Source: Siderastrea siderea (Eukaryota; Cnidaria; Anthozoa; Scleractinia; Rhizangiidae). Taken from it: a stretch of DNA of 64,000 nucleotides. The translations under genes and the position numbers were made by a program. The notes beneath the pieces are model-generated. The model worked only from the letters and a program-made list of their open reading frames with translations, had not been told where the DNA came from and did not search any database. The stretch spans positions 48,321,230 to 48,385,229 of the forward strand of contig OZ034968.1 of assembly GCA_964030785.1 (NCBI GenBank), read 5' to 3'. Below, piece after piece: positions 33,120 to 41,297 of this stretch. How positions within the stretch are numbered: position 1 is the first letter of the stretch; the number at the start of each line of letters is the position of its first letter.

Positions 33120-33509
33120 TTACGAGAAGCTGATACAGGTTTTCATGCGTCCAATGGCTAGGCTTTTGGTGTGACCCAGAAAGTAGAGGGTTTTGCGGTG
33201 AGGCTCATAGGGATCTGGGAGTTCTCCCCAGAATCCTTGGAGGGCGTGGTCGTTCTCATAGCAAATGCCATACCAGATAGGATTGTTTTTCCAATCGTCC
33301 TTGACATGCTGGACAAACTCCGGGTCTTCTTTCCAGTCTTCATGGAGAACTTCCTGGACGACAAGAGGAACGTGGCAGGTAGAGCATAGGCGGGGCTGAC
33401 CATTCTGTTGCTTGGCACAGGCGACATGACAAGGACTACCACAGCACCTCAACGTGGTATAATTGGCGAGAGGTATCAAACAAATCACACATGGTGGGGG
33501 TTGAGCCAT
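33120..33509 (-). CDS. RING-like zinc-finger protein
   Basis: 129 residues. Residues 7-45 hold a cysteine/histidine cluster C-x2-C-x12-C-x4-H-x2-C-x10-C-x2-C (CVIC at 7-10, C23, C27-H28, C31, C42-STC45), with extra Cys at 22 and 27. This is close to a C3HC4 RING, which would make it a candidate E3 ubiquitin ligase. The C-terminal half has Trp-rich sequence (WKNNPIWYGICYENDHALQG) and no known domain. Its ATG overlaps the stop of the preceding gene in TGATG. Last gene of a three-gene minus-strand unit running towards the left TIR. An accessory, possibly host-modulating role is inferred; ligase activity is unproven. Confidence 0.7.
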   Translation of the reverse strand: MAQPPPCVICLIPLANYTTLRCCGSPCHVACAKQQNGQPRLCSTCHVPLVVQEVLHEDWKEDPEFVQHVKDDWKNNPIWYGICYENDHALQGFWGELPDPYEPHRKTLYFLGHTKSLAIGRMKTCISFS

Positions 33510-33757
33510 CAGGCGAAAGGATCGGTGAAAGGATCAAAGAGTGGATTGGTCAAGAGTTGAAACTCGACGGTGGTGATGATCCCTTCTTTTCGGAGTTGGC
33601 ACAGTTCTTGAAAAGTGATCTTGTAACGTAAAGGTTGAACCAGGTGATTGATTTGTTTTCGGATCTCTCCCAAACGTTCAATGATTTGCAGGGCTTGAGG
33701 GCTGACCTTGCCAGGACTGATCTTGTGAGGAGGGATCTTGTCGGGTTTGTCACCCAT
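33509..33757 (-). CDS. Small helical protein, paralogue of the 33758-33955 product
   Basis: 82 residues. The core VSPQALQIIERLGEIRKQIN, then LRYKITFQELCQLRKEG and VEFQLLTNPLF, repeats the plan of its upstream neighbour (LSPEAQQVIDRLRALLSRLE, IRFKASYFELLRLHSQKH, NELALLTL), so the two arose by tandem duplication. All-helical, no recognised family. The start codon follows the neighbour's TGA without a gap and its own stop overlaps the RING start, suggesting one polycistronic mRNA translated by termination-reinitiation. Confidence 0.65.
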   Translation of the reverse strand: MGDKPDKIPPHKISPGKVSPQALQIIERLGEIRKQINHLVQPLRYKITFQELCQLRKEGIITTVEFQLLTNPLFDPFTDPFA

Positions 33758-33955
33758 TCACCACCGGTAGAAGTTTTTCAAAGTTAATAAAGCCAATTCG
33801 TTCCGACTGAGATGTTTTTGACTATGAAGTCGGAGCAGTTCAAAATAAGAAGCTTTGAAGCGGATCTGTTCCAAGTCTTTTTCGAGTCGAGATAACAAGG
33901 CTCGTAGACGATCAATCACTTGTTGGGCTTCTGGACTGAGGACTGGATCATCCAT
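33758..33955 (-). CDS. Small helical protein (65 residues)
   Basis: The ATG at 33955 is preferred over the upstream non-ATG extension because the TATA-like element at 33986-33994 lies only about 30-40 bp away. The protein is helical and charged with LSPEAQQVIDRLRALLSRLE near the N-terminus, and is paralogous to the next gene. First gene of the left minus-strand unit. Function unknown; position beside the divergent promoter suggests early expression. Confidence 0.6.
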   Translation of the reverse strand: MDDPVLSPEAQQVIDRLRALLSRLEKDLEQIRFKASYFELLRLHSQKHLSRNELALLTLKNFYRW

Positions 33956-33960
33956 TGAGT

Positions 33961-34140
33961 GTGAAAGATGGAATGGGGCAGTGGGTTTTTTATAGAGAAA
34001 CCAAAGGGTCACGTGGGAGGGAAGGAGCCAATGAGAGAAAGACCCATCATGCTTTGAGAGGGGAAGAGGTGGGGGGACCCCCCTCCCCCCTCCTTAGATA
34101 GACCATGGTGCATTGCGCGAAGCAGGGTATATAAGTCAAG
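33961..34140. promoter_or_regulatory. Left divergent promoter
   Basis: Between the minus-strand trio and the plus-strand gene at 34209. The minus TATA (TATAAAAAA) is at 33986-33994 and the plus TATA (TATATAA) at 34128-34134. Between them are an E-box (CACGTG, about 34011), an inverted CCAAT box (about 34029), a GC-rich run GGTGGGGGGACCCCCCTCCC and CCATGGTGCAT. The same features occur in reverse order in the promoter at 49506-49741. Confidence 0.65.
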
Positions 34141-34208
34141 GGAGGCCACAGGACGTCACTCTTAGCTTTGAGCCGGTCCTGAGCGACTTATGTTTGTTGA
34201 GCCAAGAA

Positions 34209-34751
34209 ATGTCTGAAACAAGAAAGCCCTTGGGCTCTTTAGCCAGTACTGTGAACGTGGGAGGTGAAGAGGTGTTGCGAAGGAGGGTATCAGCAGAGAG
34301 AACAGGAGTGGAGCGGCAGACAAGGCGTATGCGGGAGAGACGGCAGGAAACCTGGCGCCCCTTGACCAGACAGCGCGTGGTTGCGTTTTTCGAACTTTTT
34401 TTGCAGTGTTTGGTGTGGACTGAGAATGGCGAGCGGGAGGGCAGACCACATCCCGAGATCACAGAAGCGTTGCTGGGAGCCCTGGTCAACAAGATCATAC
34501 CTTGGGTGGACCAGCACCGCATTCGGTCGAATTTTGAACGTCGCTGGCCCATGACCTTAGAACAGTTCCATGAAATTGATAATGAACTGGAACTTTATTT
34601 GTCTAGGATACATAGGGCCCCCGCATGGCAACGAATTCGCGTTTATTTTGGAGACATGGAGCGGGAGCGGGAGGAGCGGCGGCGGGAGGAGTGGGAGAGG
34701 AGGCAGAGGGAAGTGAGACTCAACCAAGTGCGACGTATTTTATTTCCTTGA
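34209..34751 (+). CDS. Unknown charged protein (180 residues), left-end gene
   Basis: The first in-frame ATG after the TATA box is at 34209; the frame is open further 5' but only through promoter sequence. Arg-rich N-terminus (residues 20-55), then a helical segment (TRQRVVAFFELFLQCLVWTE) and EALLGALVNKIIPWVDQHRI. It ends in a strongly charged Arg/Glu helix (MEREREERRREEWERRQREV). No known domain. The charged helix could be a coiled coil or nucleic-acid binding. It resembles in a limited way the duplicated frame of the Polinton derivative at 9332-9813. Transcribed divergently from the RING unit, hence probably early. Confidence 0.6.
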   Translation: MSETRKPLGSLASTVNVGGEEVLRRRVSAERTGVERQTRRMRERRQETWRPLTRQRVVAFFELFLQCLVWTENGEREGRPHPEITEALLGALVNKIIPWVDQHRIRSNFERRWPMTLEQFHEIDNELELYLSRIHRAPAWQRIRVYFGDMEREREERRREEWERRQREVRLNQVRRILFP

Positions 34752-35034
34752 ACATTTTTTTTTTTTTATTCCTGTTGAGATTATTGTGAGTCAAGGCTAC
34801 TGTGCGTCAAGAGACATTTATTTATGATCCACGTGCAAAACCAGTGATGTCAGTTTTTTATTTTAATTAAAAAAGAGTTGATGTTTTCTACAATGGGTGG
34901 TCTGTGTTCTTTGCCACGCGGGTGGGGCGTTCCTATGTACAATTGGAAAAAGCTATCTACAATTTGAAAAAATAAAAAGTAAAAAAAATTAAAAAAGAAA
35001 GCTATGTACAATTCCAAAAGTAAAAACTAAGAAA
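34752..35034. terminator. Convergent 3' region
   Basis: Two genes end here face to face. AATAAA on the plus strand at 34971-34976 and on the minus strand at 34857-34862 overlap the opposite transcription unit. Three imperfect repeats of CTATGTACAATT(G/C)(G/C)AAAA occur at 34930-35025. Confidence 0.5.
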
Positions 35035-35727
35035 TTACAAATGAAAGTCTTCCAGTTCCATACGTAATTGATCAATGTTCTCGGGTAGACAGAAGGTGCG
35101 GTTGAATAAGGCTTGAATTTCGGTTCGGGTTTTCTCGTCCACATCCCGGGATCCCACAATAGCACTGCTTTGATGTAGGGTGGGCTTTTTGGGTCCCCAA
35201 GGGACAAATTGACTGCCAGTGACCAGGGTGGCGGCATTCTCATTGACTTGGTAGTAATGGTCCGAGCGGTACCATGATTGACTGGGTATATCAAACAGGT
35301 AGACGGGTTTGCCTTGATCCATAGCCAATTGCACAGTCCAACCAGTGCCTCCTTTCACGCGTTTATGATCCGGTTCCAAGATGCCAAAGGCATAGATGGT
35401 ATGGGCTTTTTTGGCCAATTGATAATTACGTTGCAGCAATTGCAGGGTGTAAAAATGACTGGGCATTTGTTTGCCTAGTTTCTCCGCTGCCTGGTGAAGA
35501 TGGGGGTTGGCCAGCATCAGGACTTCCACCGTAGAAGGGGTGATGAAAGTGGATCGAGGATGGTTCGGGGGGACGAGGACTTCTAGTTGCATCCCAAAGT
35601 GTTTGGCCTGTTCTTCCACGAGGGCATCCGTACCTTTGGCTCCCCCGGTGTAGACCACATGGCCATGACCCACTTGCAGTTCCAAGGCACCGAGATCTTG
35701 TTCTCCGATCATGATGTCTGGGGGCAT
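35035..35727 (-). CDS. SLOG-superfamily (Rossmann-like) protein
   Basis: 230 residues from the first ATG at 35727. Residues 24-34 read VVYTGGAKGTD, the nucleotide-binding loop signature (GG-A-x-G-x-D) of the SLOG superfamily (DprA/YspA/LOG-like Rossmann folds). Then come a helix (ALVEEQAKHFGMQLEVLVPP), a hydrophobic strand (AHTIYAFGIL) and a second glycine loop (VKGGTGWTVQLAMDQGKPVY, LFD), giving the alternating strand-helix order of the fold. The C-terminal 60 residues have no assignment. It is transcribed away from the GRF gene. SLOG domains bind nucleotides or nucleotide-derived ligands in bacterial conflict systems; the ligand here is unknown. I am confident of the fold, not of the role. 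Confidence 0.75.
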   Translation of the reverse strand: MPPDIMIGEQDLGALELQVGHGHVVYTGGAKGTDALVEEQAKHFGMQLEVLVPPNHPRSTFITPSTVEVLMLANPHLHQAAEKLGKQMPSHFYTLQLLQRNYQLAKKAHTIYAFGILEPDHKRVKGGTGWTVQLAMDQGKPVYLFDIPSQSWYRSDHYYQVNENAATLVTGSQFVPWGPKKPTLHQSSAIVGSRDVDEKTRTEIQALFNRTFCLPENIDQLRMELEDFHL

Positions 35728-35942
35728 GGCTTTTGAGAATGAAGATCTAGAGACCAAGGGACCGTCTTAAATAGGGACAACGGACCAATGGGAAGACAAG
35801 AGGTCCTTATTTGGATTGAACAAGCTGACCAATGGGAAGATAACAAGTCCTTATATGGGTAGGATAAGCTGACCAATGACAGTCAAGGGTCTAAGGTATA
35901 AAAAGGCATGGTCGGTAGGGGTGACATCAACCTTTGAGTACG
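35728..35942. promoter_or_regulatory. Divergent promoter with three CCAAT boxes
   Basis: Separates the SLOG gene (minus) from the late cluster (plus). Direct repeats GACCAATGGGAAGA(C/T)AA-AG-GTCCTTAT occur twice, and GACCAATGAC occurs a third time, spaced about 44 bp. The plus TATA (TATAAAAA) is at 35897-35904, 46 bp before the ATG at 35943. A TATTTAAG on the minus strand near 35766-35773 could serve the SLOG gene. Confidence 0.6.
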
Positions 35943-36800
35943 ATGTCTGTCGATCGGAAGAGAAAATCAACCCATCCCCCAGAGGGGAAGAAGAAGAAGA
36001 AGAGCATTCAACATATGACGCCCGTGGACTGTGATCCTGTGGTGTGCGACGTGGTGGAAGACACCCGAGCTGCTGTGGAAGATATGATGAAAGAATTGAA
36101 TGACATGGTGGAGCAATCACCCCCATCACCTCAATTCACCTTGACGACCGTGTATGATCCTCCCAGTTCAGTGGACACTATGGTATGTCCTTACCATGAG
36201 GTGCGTTTGGAGGCCCGAGAATCTCAAAAGGGATGGAAGTATGTGAAATGTCCCATGCAACCGTGTTTGCTGTTTTGTGGTCAAGATCAAGTTCTGGAGT
36301 ATATGAAAGCCGTGTATAGTCAACCTCATGTAGAAGTGTTGGACATGTGGGGTGGTTTACAATGCTTTTGCCGTGAACCCGCTACGCTTCAACAGAGTCA
36401 TTCGACCCAGAACCCCGATCGGTTGTTTCTGACTTGTTCCAAGAAAACGTGTGGCTTCTTCCGATGGGCTGATCAACCCTTGGGTCCCAAGTACTGGAGT
36501 TGGTTTCATGACAACCCTCCCAAAAAAGCCGACCAACAAGCTGAACCACCCACCCGTGATGCTCAAGGATATCCCAAGAGGGGCTATGACATCCCTGGCC
36601 CTCCAGTCAGAAGGAAAGAGGACGTGGATCGGCCCCTGACAGACTATGAGAAACAATTGTTACGAGAAATTCAAGAGCTCAAGAACCGTCAAGAAATGAT
36701 GGTAGCCCCGGCACCACCACCCCCCAAGTACAGTGACAGTGTGGAGAACTGGCAGAAAGGTCTAGAGACCATCAGTTGCGGCCGTCTAGGTCTCTTTTAA
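35943..36800 (+). CDS. GRF zinc-finger protein
   Basis: About 285 residues, starting at the first ATG after the TATA box. A Lys-rich nuclear-localisation-like N-terminus (KRKSTHPPEGKKKKK) is followed by an acidic linker. Residues about 77-120 hold a degenerate first finger (MVCPYHEVRLEARESQKGWK, CPMQPCLLFC), and residues about 138-185 a GRF-type finger: CFCREP, NPDRLFLTCSKKTCGFFRWA. GRF fingers (C-x-C, then NxxRxFxxC, C-x-FFxW) bind single-stranded nucleic acid in host topoisomerases and nucleases. A predicted coiled coil (DYEKQLLREIQELKNRQEMM) ends the protein. GRF fingers are known in Polintons; a replication or integration role is inferred. Confidence 0.75.
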   Translation: MSVDRKRKSTHPPEGKKKKKSIQHMTPVDCDPVVCDVVEDTRAAVEDMMKELNDMVEQSPPSPQFTLTTVYDPPSSVDTMVCPYHEVRLEARESQKGWKYVKCPMQPCLLFCGQDQVLEYMKAVYSQPHVEVLDMWGGLQCFCREPATLQQSHSTQNPDRLFLTCSKKTCGFFRWADQPLGPKYWSWFHDNPPKKADQQAEPPTRDAQGYPKRGYDIPGPPVRRKEDVDRPLTDYEKQLLREIQELKNRQEMMVAPAPPPPKYSDSVENWQKGLETISCGRLGLF

Positions 36801-36801
36801 A

Positions 36802-37200
36802 ATGAGAGAACGAATAAAATTTTTTATCAATGTCACCATGGAGTCTGTGTGTGATGCGTGGGAGTCTATCTTGTCCCTGGGGCAATGGCAATGTCATCAA
36901 ACCCTTTGTCAAGTCTTATATGATCATCAACCCGGCACCCAAATCCCCATACCCCCTTGTCCCGAGGACACGCATCCTCTCCACCTCTTTGAAGAAACCC
37001 ATGTGGACCGCAACCTATATCGATGGGTGGTGTTTGTCTTATGGTTAAAAGCTCACCCAGAGGCATGGCGATGGTATCGAATCATTCAAAAGGCGCATCC
37101 CCACACGGTCCCCACCATATCGACCTTATGGGATGAATGCCAAAAAGTATGGCCCCTCGAAAGAGAACCCAACGCTGGAGTTCGTCGTCCTCATGGTTGA
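36802..37200 (+). CDS. Unknown protein overlapping the integrase start
   Basis: 132 residues, ATG one base after the GRF gene's stop (an alternative ATG 36 bp later also fits). Rich in Trp, His and Cys (HVDRNLYRWVVFVLWLKAHP, EAWRWYRIIQKAHPHT), predicted helical, no recognised family. Its last 50-65 bases overlap the start of the integrase in another frame. The tight packing suggests a bicistronic message with the integrase. Confidence 0.55.
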   Translation: MRERIKFFINVTMESVCDAWESILSLGQWQCHQTLCQVLYDHQPGTQIPIPPCPEDTHPLHLFEETHVDRNLYRWVVFVLWLKAHPEAWRWYRIIQKAHPHTVPTISTLWDECQKVWPLEREPNAGVRRPHG

Positions 37201-38309
37201 AGAAGAAAACCAAGGTTTCGTCAACGAAGAAGAAGACCAATGTCTCGCAACAATGGTTGAAGCGTTACCATGATCCTCGTACCCCGGGGAGTTTAGGTGG
37301 GGTGCAACGATTTGCTAAAGCCCAGGGTCTCCCTTTGAAAAAAGCCCAACAGGTGTTGGAACAGGATGTGGGTTACACCTTGCATAAACCTCGACGTCGT
37401 CGTTTTGCTACCTTACCCGTGATCGTAGGGGGGTTGGATGATCAATGGGCCGCGGATTTAGTGGAAGTGCAACGTTTGGCCAAACATAATCGGGGTATAC
37501 GCTACTTGTTGACCGTCGTGGATGTGTTGTCCAAGTACGCGTGGGTCGAACCGTTGAAAACCAAAACCGGGGTGGCCCTCGTGAAAGCCTTTGAGAAGAT
37601 TGTGAGACAAGGAGGACGTCACCCGAATCGATTGCAAACGGATCGAGGGAAAGAATTTTATAATCGGACCTTTCAACGATGGGTCGACGAGCAAAACATC
37701 CATCATTTTTCGACCGAAGGGGATGCCAAAGCCAGTGTCGTGGAACGATTTAACCGCACCTTGAAAGAACGGTTGTACCGTTATTTGACCGCGGCCAACA
37801 CGTTGAAATTTGACGATGTCTTACCCGAGTTGGTGCAGGGGTATAATGCCACCCGTCATCGAAGTATTGGTATGCCCCCCGAAAACGTGACGTGGGACAA
37901 CGAAGAAGCCGTGTGGAAACGATTGTATGCCAAACGATTGAAAGGCTACAAAAAACCCCAATTGAAGGTGGGGGATCATGTCCGTCTCAATACGATTCAT
38001 CGTACCTTTGAAAAAGGGTATTTACCCGGTTGGACCGAAGAAGTGTTTGTGGTGCATCGTGTGATCCCTGGCCCTGTCCCCACGTATAAGATTCGCGAAT
38101 GGGATGAGACCCCCGTCAAAGGTACGTTTTATGAAGAGGATTTACAAAAAGTCCATGTGTCCGAGGTGTTTCGGATCGAGAAGGTACTTAAGCGACAAAA
38201 AGGTCGTTGGTTGGTCAAGTGGAAAGGGTGGCCCGACAAGTACAATAGTTGGATTGCTCGTGGAGACGTGACATCCCTTCGACCCCGCAAACGACGACGA
38301 CGCCGCTAA
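37137..38309 (+). CDS. INT: Retroviral-type integrase with chromodomain
   Basis: About 390 residues; the ATG at 37149 is an alternative start. Residues about 100-265 form the RNase H-like rve core with a DD35E triad: D near 107 (WAADLVEVQ), D near 168 (LQTDRGKEFYNRTF) and E near 203 (SVVERFNRTLKERL), all present. An SH3-like segment follows (LKVGDHVRLNTIHRTFEKGY). Residues about 342-375 form a chromodomain (FRIEKVLKRQKGRWLVKWKG, W), which in related elements reads histone marks and directs insertion. An Arg-rich tail ends the protein. It would cut and join the TIR ends, producing the 6-bp duplication seen. Fully open, so plausibly active. Confidence 0.95.
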   Translation: MPKSMAPRKRTQRWSSSSSWLKKKTKVSSTKKKTNVSQQWLKRYHDPRTPGSLGGVQRFAKAQGLPLKKAQQVLEQDVGYTLHKPRRRRFATLPVIVGGLDDQWAADLVEVQRLAKHNRGIRYLLTVVDVLSKYAWVEPLKTKTGVALVKAFEKIVRQGGRHPNRLQTDRGKEFYNRTFQRWVDEQNIHHFSTEGDAKASVVERFNRTLKERLYRYLTAANTLKFDDVLPELVQGYNATRHRSIGMPPENVTWDNEEAVWKRLYAKRLKGYKKPQLKVGDHVRLNTIHRTFEKGYLPGWTEEVFVVHRVIPGPVPTYKIREWDETPVKGTFYEEDLQKVHVSEVFRIEKVLKRQKGRWLVKWKGWPDKYNSWIARGDVTSLRPRKRRRRR

Positions 38310-38313
38310 AACA

Positions 38314-39354
38314 ATGACATTGGTGCCCAACTCTTCGTTTTACGTGACGTTGATGAGTCATGCGAGTACCAAAGAGTTTCCTGGGAACAAGAGTCATCAT
38401 TTCAGAAACCGATTGCCTAAACCCATCCGATTTGTGGGACGAGGATGGATGGTGGGTATGGTGAGTTTATCCTTACCCACCATTCCGGTGGTAGCGGAAG
38501 AAGGAGGCGTGGGTGATTCCCATCCTCTGTTGTACGTACGATGGCACGAACGGGTGTATGCCCAAGACGATCAAGGCAACGATCGATGGTGGCATCAACG
38601 TCGCGAACTCACTGTCTACGGGCGAGATATGAGAAAGGAATTGGCCTCGTCGACGGGATCGCACTTTTTTCATCAACTGGTGTACCGTTACGAGCAAAGC
38701 CGTGCCAAACAAACCGAACCCAAAAACAAATGGGCCGAGGACAATGACGTCAAATTATACCCGACGTTTGAATGGACCTCCGAAGGGGATTTGGTGTTGA
38801 ATACGACCAATGTGGATTACACACGACAAGTAGCGCACGTGTCATGGGGCAGATCCTTGGCCCTGAGAATGGGATGGATTGAACAAGCGTCCCCCGGCCA
38901 GTATCGATTGGGTCCGAATCTCTTGCAAGAATTTCATTTGGACTCCATTCCCACCCCGACGGATATCCGCGATGCCGCCAACAACCCCATCTTTTGGAAA
39001 GTGGAGGGGGATTATCTGAAATTGAGTCTATCGTGTAATTGGCGGTTTGTGAATGTGAACCAGACCTTTCGTCCCTCGTTGGAATTTCCCTCCACGCGTC
39101 CTTTGCATGTGTATTGTGATGTAGGTACCAGCAGCATGGTAGGGGGTCGTATCACCGATCTCTTACGAGAAATCAAGTACCAGCCTCAAAACACCACCCA
39201 CTTTGAACCTCGACATATTCAATATATCCCAGTACGCAACGAAGTGGTGGAAATCGTCGAAACCCAGATGGCCGAAACCAATGGGGATCTGGTGAAATTT
39301 GGTGAAGGCCATGCCCTCCTGACCCTCCACTTTAAAAGGGAAGTGGTGGTGTGA
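38314..39354 (+). CDS. Penton-like minor capsid candidate, copy 1
   Basis: 346 residues, starting 4 bp after the integrase stop. The N-terminus SSFYVTLMSHASTKEFPGNK and GRGWMVGMVSLSLPTIPV, and the end RITDLLREIKYQPQN with VRNEVVEIVE and LVKFGEGHALLTLHFKR, match the next gene closely in order. Mostly predicted beta structure. This FYVTL protein family recurs in invertebrate Polintons next to the capsid genes (family knowledge). I propose the minor capsid/penton or a vertex attachment role, but no structure confirms it. Confidence 0.6.
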   Translation: MTLVPNSSFYVTLMSHASTKEFPGNKSHHFRNRLPKPIRFVGRGWMVGMVSLSLPTIPVVAEEGGVGDSHPLLYVRWHERVYAQDDQGNDRWWHQRRELTVYGRDMRKELASSTGSHFFHQLVYRYEQSRAKQTEPKNKWAEDNDVKLYPTFEWTSEGDLVLNTTNVDYTRQVAHVSWGRSLALRMGWIEQASPGQYRLGPNLLQEFHLDSIPTPTDIRDAANNPIFWKVEGDYLKLSLSCNWRFVNVNQTFRPSLEFPSTRPLHVYCDVGTSSMVGGRITDLLREIKYQPQNTTHFEPRHIQYIPVRNEVVEIVETQMAETNGDLVKFGEGHALLTLHFKREVVV

Positions 39355-39368
39355 AGAACAAAGACAAC

Positions 39369-40403
39369 ATGTCGTTCTACGTGACGTTACCGAGTCATGC
39401 CAACCGACGTGAATTTCCCAACAACCAAGCCAATTCCTTCAAGATTCGTTTACCTCAACCGTTACAGCTCACAGGGGGTGGATGGCAAGTGGGGTTGAGT
39501 GCCATTTCCTTACCGGATGCGCGCGTCAATTTGTATCAGTTGGTGATGAAAGGACAACACGTCTTAGGTATCAAATGGCACCTGAAAGCACCCAGTAAAA
39601 GCGGAGGTACCTATAACAAATATGGAGCGGCCGTGACCAAAATTGATGATATTAAAGACTGGGATTGGGTGGTGGACGGGGTGAGTTTTATGAAAGCCGC
39701 CATTACTCATGTGGAACAGAAACGACGGGAATCGGTTATCCAAGGGGGTACGTTTTTGGACGATCAAGGCAAACACACGTACGTCAAGTTTCGTTGGGAA
39801 GGGGAGGATCTGCTGATTGACAACACGAACGTCTCTCATGATGGTTCCGTTCGCACGCCCTCCTTTGCCGTTCATACCAAGTTAGCTGCCAAGATGGGAT
39901 GGTTACGTAAAATCAGCAGCGGATGGATTTTGGGGCCGAACTTACAGCAAGACTTCATGGGGGATCAAGTCCCCGACATCACCAACAACAGCGATTGGAA
40001 GGATATCACCGATAAGGAGGGGAACCCAGTGTTTTGGACCACCAGTCGAGTGGAAGACTATATGGAATTGAGTATGAGTTGTGGTTGGCGTTTCACCAAC
40101 TTGAATGTAGCGTTTCGTGCCGTGGTGGGGGAACCCACACGATCGTTGCACGTGTACTCTGACGTGGCAGGCAGTATGATGGTGGGCAATCGCGTGACTG
40201 ATTTGTTACGTGAAATCCAGTACAAGCGAGAAGCACGTGGCACCCTGTATTTTGAACCGTTGCACATTCATTACATGTCTCTTCGTAACGAGGTGGTGGA
40301 AATGATTCACGTTCAAGTGGCTGAAACGATTGGTGCCGGAGGAGACTTGGTCAAGTTTGGTGAAGGTCATACCATTGTCACGTTACACTTCAAAAAGACA
40401 TAA
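39369..40403 (+). CDS. Penton-like minor capsid candidate, copy 2
   Basis: 344 residues from the ATG at 39369; the frame is open a few codons further 5' but without ATG. MSFYVTLPSHANRREFPNNQ, GGGWQVGLSAISLPD, SLHVYSDVAGSMMVGNRVTD and LVKFGEGHTIVTLHFKK show that it is a tandem paralogue of the preceding gene, diverged to well under half identity in the middle. Retaining both copies suggests distinct roles, for example two vertex proteins or an attachment variant. Confidence 0.6.
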   Translation: MSFYVTLPSHANRREFPNNQANSFKIRLPQPLQLTGGGWQVGLSAISLPDARVNLYQLVMKGQHVLGIKWHLKAPSKSGGTYNKYGAAVTKIDDIKDWDWVVDGVSFMKAAITHVEQKRRESVIQGGTFLDDQGKHTYVKFRWEGEDLLIDNTNVSHDGSVRTPSFAVHTKLAAKMGWLRKISSGWILGPNLQQDFMGDQVPDITNNSDWKDITDKEGNPVFWTTSRVEDYMELSMSCGWRFTNLNVAFRAVVGEPTRSLHVYSDVAGSMMVGNRVTDLLREIQYKREARGTLYFEPLHIHYMSLRNEVVEMIHVQVAETIGAGGDLVKFGEGHTIVTLHFKKT

Positions 40404-40436
40404 AAAAGAGAGACGAGAAGGGAACCCAAATCAATC

Positions 40437-40673
40437 ATGCCTCCGAAACGACGACGACGACGACGACGACGCCGACCACAGCGTCCACAAGCGGGGGAAG
40501 GGGTCAACGCGGTGATTGCCGGGATTCCTAAGGCCGCTTGGTCCATCACCAAAGGGGTAGAAAAGTTAGCCAAAAAGAATTACCTAAGATCAACGAAGAA
40601 ACGTATGGAAGAAATGCGAAGTGGGAAACGCAAACGGTGGGCGGGGGAATCGTTTACGTGCAACGTCATGTGA
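40437..40673 (+). CDS. Small arginine-rich core-like protein 1
   Basis: 78 residues beginning MPPKRRRRRRRRRPQRPQ, then a short hydrophobic/amphipathic helix (VNAVIAGIPKAAWSITKGVE) and a basic C-terminus. The composition matches DNA-condensing core proteins of adenovirus type. A PQAGEG-V site after the Arg run might be a protease site. Its TGA is followed at once by the TATA box of the next gene. Confidence 0.6.
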   Translation: MPPKRRRRRRRRRPQRPQAGEGVNAVIAGIPKAAWSITKGVEKLAKKNYLRSTKKRMEEMRSGKRKRWAGESFTCNVM

Positions 40674-40674
40674 G

Positions 40675-40682
40675 TATAAAAA
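40675..40682 (+). promoter_or_regulatory. TATA box
   Basis: TATAAAAA, 37 bp before the ATG at 40712, starting 2 bp after the previous stop codon. Confidence 0.55.
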
Positions 40683-40711
40683 GAAAACAAGAGTTGTGAA
40701 AACAAACAAAG

Positions 40712-40903
40712 ATGCCCAAGACAAGAGTGCGTCGAAGGAGACGAAGAAGGCAACGAGGGGGTCTCTTGCCCCTGGCGGCCCTCATTCCAGCCTTGATCGC
40801 TGGAGGAAAAGCTGTGGCGTTGGGTGCCGCAAGTGGTGCCGCGAGTTACGGGGCTAAAAAAGGGTTGGAAGCCGCTTTTCGGAAAAAACGACGACGACGA
40901 TGA
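40712..40903 (+). CDS. Small arginine-rich protein 2 with QRGG site and hydrophobic helix
   Basis: 63 residues: MPKTRVRRRRRRRQRGG, then a long hydrophobic segment rich in Leu, Ala and Gly (LLPLAALIPALIAGGKAVAL and onward) and a basic tail. Predicted cleavage after QRGG by the element's protease would free the hydrophobic part from the Arg run. Adenovirus mu and pVI are comparable small basic or membrane-active particle proteins with protease sites; homology is not claimed. Confidence 0.6.
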   Translation: MPKTRVRRRRRRRQRGGLLPLAALIPALIAGGKAVALGAASGAASYGAKKGLEAAFRKKRRRR

Positions 40904-40909
40904 TGACGG

Positions 40910-40917
40910 TATAAAAA
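40910..40917 (+). promoter_or_regulatory. TATA box
   Basis: TATAAAAA, 61 bp before the ATG at 40971. Confidence 0.55.
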
Positions 40918-40970
40918 GGGGAGTCCCATAAAGCCTAAACAAAACGTTTATCCCTGGTGAAGAAGACACC

Positions 40971-41297
40971 ATGCGTGGGGGAAGTTTGACACGATTTCGA
41001 ACCGACGAGTGGTATGATCAACAAGGCAAAGGAGTGATGACGGATCTGATGCGTGGGGGGTTGCAAGGTCTTATAAGGACGCGAAATCCTTTAAAATTGC
41101 CTAGTAATATCAAGAGAGGCTTGGAAACGGGTTTGACACGAGGTATCAAACGCAAAGCCGAAGACGTCCTTAAAAAGGAAATCACCAAACAAGCCAAGAA
41201 AGCGTTGAGTCATAAGAACGTGAAAGACGCCGTGCGTGTAGCCACTGCCTTATTTCCCAAACAAACCAAACGTGCACGTGATATTTTGGGAGTCTAA
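40971..41297 (+). CDS. Basic particle protein with MRGG sites
   Basis: 108 residues beginning MRGGSLTRF. A second DLMRGG-L motif lies near residue 30 and fits the adenain-type consensus (M/L/I)xGG-x. The remainder is basic and helical (KRKAEDVLKKEITKQAKKAL). Probably a minor virion or core protein. The stop overlaps the next ATG by one base (TAATG). Confidence 0.6.
   Translation: MRGGSLTRFRTDEWYDQQGKGVMTDLMRGGLQGLIRTRNPLKLPSNIKRGLETGLTRGIKRKAEDVLKKEITKQAKKALSHKNVKDAVRVATALFPKQTKRARDILGV

Noticed and set aside
35943..36800. Extension of the GRF gene to 35934
   Set aside because: The extra codons start at TTG; the first ATG after the TATA box is 35943.
37137..38309. Reading the chromodomain integrase as part of an LTR retrotransposon
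   Set aside because: No gag, protease or RT is adjacent; it lies among Polinton capsid genes within Polinton TIRs.
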